Shown here in pieces: positions 61,134 through 64,000 of a stretch of 64,000 nt of DNA; within the stretch, counting starts at the first letter, position 1, and every line of letters begins with the position of its first letter. Source of the stretch: Affinundibacterium flavidum. GTDB lineage: Bacteria > Pseudomonadota > Gammaproteobacteria > Burkholderiales > Burkholderiaceae_D. The translations under genes and the position numbers were made by a program. Below the pieces are notes generated by a model that was given only the letters and a program-made list of their open reading frames with translations, was not told where the DNA came from and did not search any database. The DNA lies in NCBI RefSeq assembly GCF_014284175.1, contig NZ_JACOGA010000010.1:62001-126000 (forward strand), given 5' to 3'.

Positions 61134-61191
61134 CACATTGTTGAACATAACATTTTAATTGGTGTTCAAATTCAGCTGGAAGTTTTTCATC

Positions 61192-61977
61192 ATGTATATC
61201 GACTCACACTGTCATATTAATTTTCCCGAGTTGGCAGCACGTATGCCTGAATTGTTGCAACGCATGGAAGACAATGGTGTGACTTATGCGCTGTGCGTTT
61301 CAGTCGATTTGCCTGATTTTCCGCAGGTTTTGGCTTTGGCTGAACAGTATCCGCATATTTACGCTTCAGTTGGGGTGCATCCTGATTATGAAGATACAGA
61401 AGATCCTAGTGCTGAGCGTTTGGTCGAATTATCGCAACATCCTAAGATCATCGCGATTGGCGAAACAGGCTTAGATTATTTTCGACTTAAGGGCGATTTG
61501 GAATGGCAGCGTGAACGTTTTCGCCAACATATCCGGGCATCGCGTTTGAGTCGCAAACCCTTGATTATTCATACCCGTGCGGCGTCGGAAGATACGATAC
61601 GAATTATGCGGGAAGAGGGCGCGGGTACCGATCAAGGCGGCGTCGCGGGCGTCATGCATTGCTTTACTGAGTCTTTGGAAGTTGCGCAGGCAGCGGTTGA
61701 GATGGGCTTTTATATTTCCTTCTCTGGTATTTTGACATTCAAAAGCGCGAAAGATTTACAGGCTGTGGCGAAAGCCTTGCCAATCGAGCGTATCTTGATA
61801 GAAACTGATTCGCCGTATCTCGCGCCGGCTCCACATCGCGGCAAAATGAATGAACCGAGTTTTGTGAAACATGTCGGTGAATTTTTAGCGGACCTAAAAC
61901 AATTGCCGTTGGCGCAGGTGCAGGAACAAACGACGAAAAATTTTTTCGATCTCTTTCAGTTTGCACAAAAAAATTAA
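61192..61977 (+). CDS. TatD family metal-dependent deoxyribonuclease (YcfH-like)
   Basis: TatD-type hydrolases are TIM-barrel enzymes with 3'-5' exonuclease activity linked to DNA repair and quality control. Metal ligands are in SHCHINF (His6, His8); further motifs are AIGETGLDYFRLKG, KPLIIHTRAASEDT, MHCFTES and LIETDSPYLAPAPHRGKMNEP. The 261 residues from ATG 61192 (GGAAG upstream) fit YcfH, the member often linked to holB in other bacteria. Confidence 0.94.
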   Translation: MYIDSHCHINFPELAARMPELLQRMEDNGVTYALCVSVDLPDFPQVLALAEQYPHIYASVGVHPDYEDTEDPSAERLVELSQHPKIIAIGETGLDYFRLKGDLEWQRERFRQHIRASRLSRKPLIIHTRAASEDTIRIMREEGAGTDQGGVAGVMHCFTESLEVAQAAVEMGFYISFSGILTFKSAKDLQAVAKALPIERILIETDSPYLAPAPHRGKMNEPSFVKHVGEFLADLKQLPLAQVQEQTTKNFFDLFQFAQKN

Positions 61978-61993
61978 GGCAGAAGAAAAATCC

Positions 61994-62668
61994 ATGCGCT
62001 ACTTGAGCTTCTTTACGGTTTGGATTTCATTACTGCTCTTCGCGCCAATGTCATGGGCGCAATCGTCATCATTTTCTGTCGCAGAACAAATTATTCGCGC
62101 TGCCAGATTTGACGATGTCAGTGCCATCAAAAAACACGCAGAGCAGCAAGGCGATATTAATCTCGCAGAAACAGATCGTGGCGAAACTTTATTGATGATC
62201 AGCGTACGAGAAAACTCACAACGAGTTTTTGAGTACTTGCTACAGCATCCAAAAATTCAACTCGATCAACGCGCAAAGAATGGCGATACAGCGATTATGT
62301 TGGCTGCCTACCTCGAACAAAAAGACACGGTACAGCGCCTCATTGATGCCGGTGCGCAAGTCAATCAACAAGGTTGGACCGCATTGCATTATGCAGCGGT
62401 TGTCGGCAATCTTGATATCGTCGAATTACTGATAGCGCACTATGCCTACATAGATGCTGAGACGCCAAATAAGACCACGCCCATCATGCTAGCAGCGCGC
62501 CGAGGCGAAATGAGCATGGTTAGATTTCTGATTGCTGAAGGTGCGGATATTTCTTTAAAAAATATGCTGGGCTGGACTGCTTACGATTTCGCAGTGGAAT
62601 CTGAACGGCGTGAGATTGCCGCGATGTTAAAAGAATTGATGCAGGCAAGAGCAACGGAACGCAAATAA
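61994..62668 (+). CDS. Exported ankyrin-repeat protein
   Basis: A 224-residue protein with a signal peptide (FTVWISLLLFAPMSWA-Q, cleavage about residue 22) and five ankyrin repeats over about residues 30-215, such as NGDTAIMLAAYLEQKDTVQRLIDAGA and GWTALHYAAVVGNLDIVELLIAHYA. It probably acts in the periplasm in protein-protein contacts. It lies 16 bases after tatD and is part of a tatD-ankyrin-lipoprotein run. Base composition is like its neighbours, unlike the ankyrin gene at 41 kb. Confidence 0.9.
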   Translation: MRYLSFFTVWISLLLFAPMSWAQSSSFSVAEQIIRAARFDDVSAIKKHAEQQGDINLAETDRGETLLMISVRENSQRVFEYLLQHPKIQLDQRAKNGDTAIMLAAYLEQKDTVQRLIDAGAQVNQQGWTALHYAAVVGNLDIVELLIAHYAYIDAETPNKTTPIMLAARRGEMSMVRFLIAEGADISLKNMLGWTAYDFAVESERREIAAMLKELMQARATERK

Positions 62669-62682
62669 ATTTGTGGATTGCG

Positions 62683-63207
62683 ATGAACTCTAAATTGCGC
62701 CGATTTCTGTTGATTCTAAGCTTGTTATCGACAGCTTGTGGTGCTCCTAAGACCGATACATTGAAGTCTGATACTTCGATCGACAAGCTAAAAGCGCTAG
62801 GAAAAATAGATAGTAACTCTGATCAACCGGCGATAGTGAAGCCCAATGTGAAATCCAATGCAAAAACCTTAGTTGCCTACCAACTTGAATTTGCCACACA
62901 TCTGTCCCGTGTCAATGCGGCGAAGATCTATACCGGCAATCCACAAGCCTTGTTACGTTCGGTGATCGTGTTGAGATTTACTTTGGATGCACATGGGCAT
63001 TTACTTAGTAAAGCCATCGTACGAAGCAATAAGGACAGGGAAACGGAAACAAGCGCTTTATCCAGCTTAGTCAATGCACAGCCATTTCCAATGCCGTCAG
63101 CACTACTCTTGAAACAGGGTAAGCTCGATATGGTTGAAACTTGGTTGTTTAATTCGGATGGACGTTTTCAATTAAGGACTATCGCTTTGCCACAAGCAAA
63201 TCAGTGA
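62683..63207 (+). CDS. Lipoprotein with TonB C-terminal-like domain
   Basis: A 174-residue protein with a lipobox near the N terminus (LLSTAC, lipid on Cys19). The second half (LRSVIVLRFTLDAHGHLLSKAIV, SALSSLVNAQPFPMPSALL) resembles the TonB C-terminal fold, which in TonB contacts outer-membrane receptors. There is no Pro-rich spanning region, so it is not a classical TonB. It begins 14 bases after the ankyrin gene. Role unknown; envelope location is inferred from the lipobox. Confidence 0.7.
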   Translation: MNSKLRRFLLILSLLSTACGAPKTDTLKSDTSIDKLKALGKIDSNSDQPAIVKPNVKSNAKTLVAYQLEFATHLSRVNAAKIYTGNPQALLRSVIVLRFTLDAHGHLLSKAIVRSNKDRETETSALSSLVNAQPFPMPSALLLKQGKLDMVETWLFNSDGRFQLRTIALPQANQ

Positions 63208-63211
63208 GTGA

Positions 63212-64000
63212 CTAGACTTGTATTTCCATCAAATCACTTCCGACTAGGATTTCGCCGTCGAAATAAGGACGCACCGCATTGAGCCACACGCTATCATCCA
63301 AATAAGGGTAGCCGCCGGGAACAAAATGCGATAACACGAGTTTCTTTACCTTCGCTGCGGTCGCAACACGTCCAACTTGTTCTGCTGTGCTATGACTGGC
63401 AAGCAAATGTTCTTTCAAGCGCGTCGCATTGGGTTCGGTAGCGAGTAGTTGATCTAGGGATGGTGTATGCATAATTTCATGCACTAATACGTCAGCACCT
63501 TGTGCCAAGCGCACCAGATTTTCTGAATAACTAGTATCGCCAGAAATTACAATAGATTTTCCCTGATGCTCAAACCGGTAAGCAAATGCAGGCGTCACTG
63601 GTGGATGTACGACTTGCGCTGCAGTGACTTTTACCTGTTGATTTTGCATAACAAGACCTCCGTCCTTGAGCTCGTGCGGAACAATCAAAGACTTGAGTGG
63701 GTGTCGACCTTCATCCTGTATGCGAGTCTTAATGTCAAATTCATTCAACGCTAAGAATTGCTGTGTCATGCGTTTTATCGGCGCAGGTCCGTAAGTATCG
63801 ATACGATGGTCGAGATCTGCTGCCCATGCTAGCAGCATCAAATTGCCATAGTCGGCATTGTGATCGGAGTGATGATGGGTCAAAAATACATGGCGTATCG
63901 CAGATAACTTGATGCCTGCTTTGATGATTTGTTGCGCAAGGCCGTTGCCACAGTCGATCACGTAAGCTTCGCCATCGATGAGTATCATCTGTGCGGGTGC
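63212..64000 (-). CDS. Metallo-beta-lactamase-fold hydrolase (RNase Z-like), partial
   Basis: The gene runs off the right edge: the frame stays open past the internal ATG at 63988, and the visible start APAQMILIDGEAYVIDCGNG is the inner part of the family N terminus. The zinc motif HHHSDHN, VVISGDTSYSEN, a His in DVLVHEIMH and the C-terminal LSHFVPGG are seen. These place it in the RNase Z/arylsulfatase-type branch of the superfamily. Substrate unknown. It converges on the lipoprotein gene with only four bases between the stops. Confidence 0.85.
   Translation of the reverse strand, partial: APAQMILIDGEAYVIDCGNGLAQQIIKAGIKLSAIRHVFLTHHHSDHNADYGNLMLLAWAADLDHRIDTYGPAPIKRMTQQFLALNEFDIKTRIQDEGRHPLKSLIVPHELKDGGLVMQNQQVKVTAAQVVHPPVTPAFAYRFEHQGKSIVISGDTSYSENLVRLAQGADVLVHEIMHTPSLDQLLATEPNATRLKEHLLASHSTAEQVGRVATAAKVKKLVLSHFVPGGYPYLDDSVWLNAVRPYFDGEILVGSDLMEIQV

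Overview
The window is a chromosomal segment of a beta-proteobacterium of the order Burkholderiales, most likely an AT-leaning member of the Oxalobacteraceae (Undibacterium/Herminiimonas type). The evidence is gene order: maf-yceD-rpmF-plsX-fabHDG-acpP-fabF-rpoE-rseAB-mucD; dapC-dapD-pilU-arsC-dapE-prmB; smc-zipA-ligA; map-glnD divergent from rpsB-tsf-pyrH-frr-uppS-cdsA-dxr-rseP-bamA-skp-lpxD-fabZ-lpxA-lpxB. The genus is inferred from gene content and codon look only. I saw no rRNA, tRNA, CRISPR array or intact insertion sequence.

Layout. 1-1.9 kb (minus): edge of a secreted protein, a short tetrapyrrole-methylase-type methyltransferase and a Maf nucleotide pyrophosphatase. 2-8.7 kb (plus): yceD, rpmF and the fatty-acid synthesis cluster. 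8.8-13.3 kb: a small YgfX-like membrane protein and the envelope-stress module rpoE-rseA-rseB-mucD, with a well-formed sigma-E promoter inside the end of the preceding gene. 13.5-18.8 kb: a glutaredoxin-like gene, rnhB, a SpoU methyltransferase, and the divergent ppsR/ppsA pair (PEP synthase and its regulator). 18.9-23.4 kb is the most accessory stretch: an unrecognised helical protein with an RX4H (HEPN-like) motif, a possible gene remnant, an NfeD/SPFH pair, an exported ATP-dependent DNA ligase with a 24-bp coding repeat, and a 360-bp non-coding element with 30-bp terminal inverted repeats flanked by TA. 23.4-32.2 kb (minus): a periplasmic binding protein, an ABC-F ATPase, and the lysine/diaminopimelate operon. 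32.6-41 kb (plus): smc (with five tandem 11-bp repeats in its leader), zipA, ligA, galU, def. 41.1-42 kb: an AT-rich ankyrin-repeat gene that looks acquired. 42.2-46.4 kb (minus): pseudouridine synthase, glnD, map. 46.6-61.1 kb (plus): translation factors, isoprenoid and phospholipid synthesis, outer-membrane assembly and lipid A synthesis. 61.2-64 kb: tatD, an ankyrin protein, a TonB-C-like lipoprotein and a metallo-beta-lactamase-fold hydrolase running off the right edge.

How the genes fit together: much of the window builds the cell envelope. It makes acyl-ACP (plsX, fab genes), phospholipid (cdsA), isoprenoid precursor and carrier (dxr, uppS), lipid A (lpxD, lpxA, lpxB, fabZ), outer-membrane proteins (bamA, skp) and peptidoglycan precursor (dap genes), and it holds both ends of the envelope-stress cascade (rpoE/rseA/rseB/mucD and the site-2 protease rseP). 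Gene order suggests one rearrangement: rnhB-SpoU-ppsR-ppsA, which commonly follows lpxB in relatives, here follows mucD-glutaredoxin where lepA is expected.
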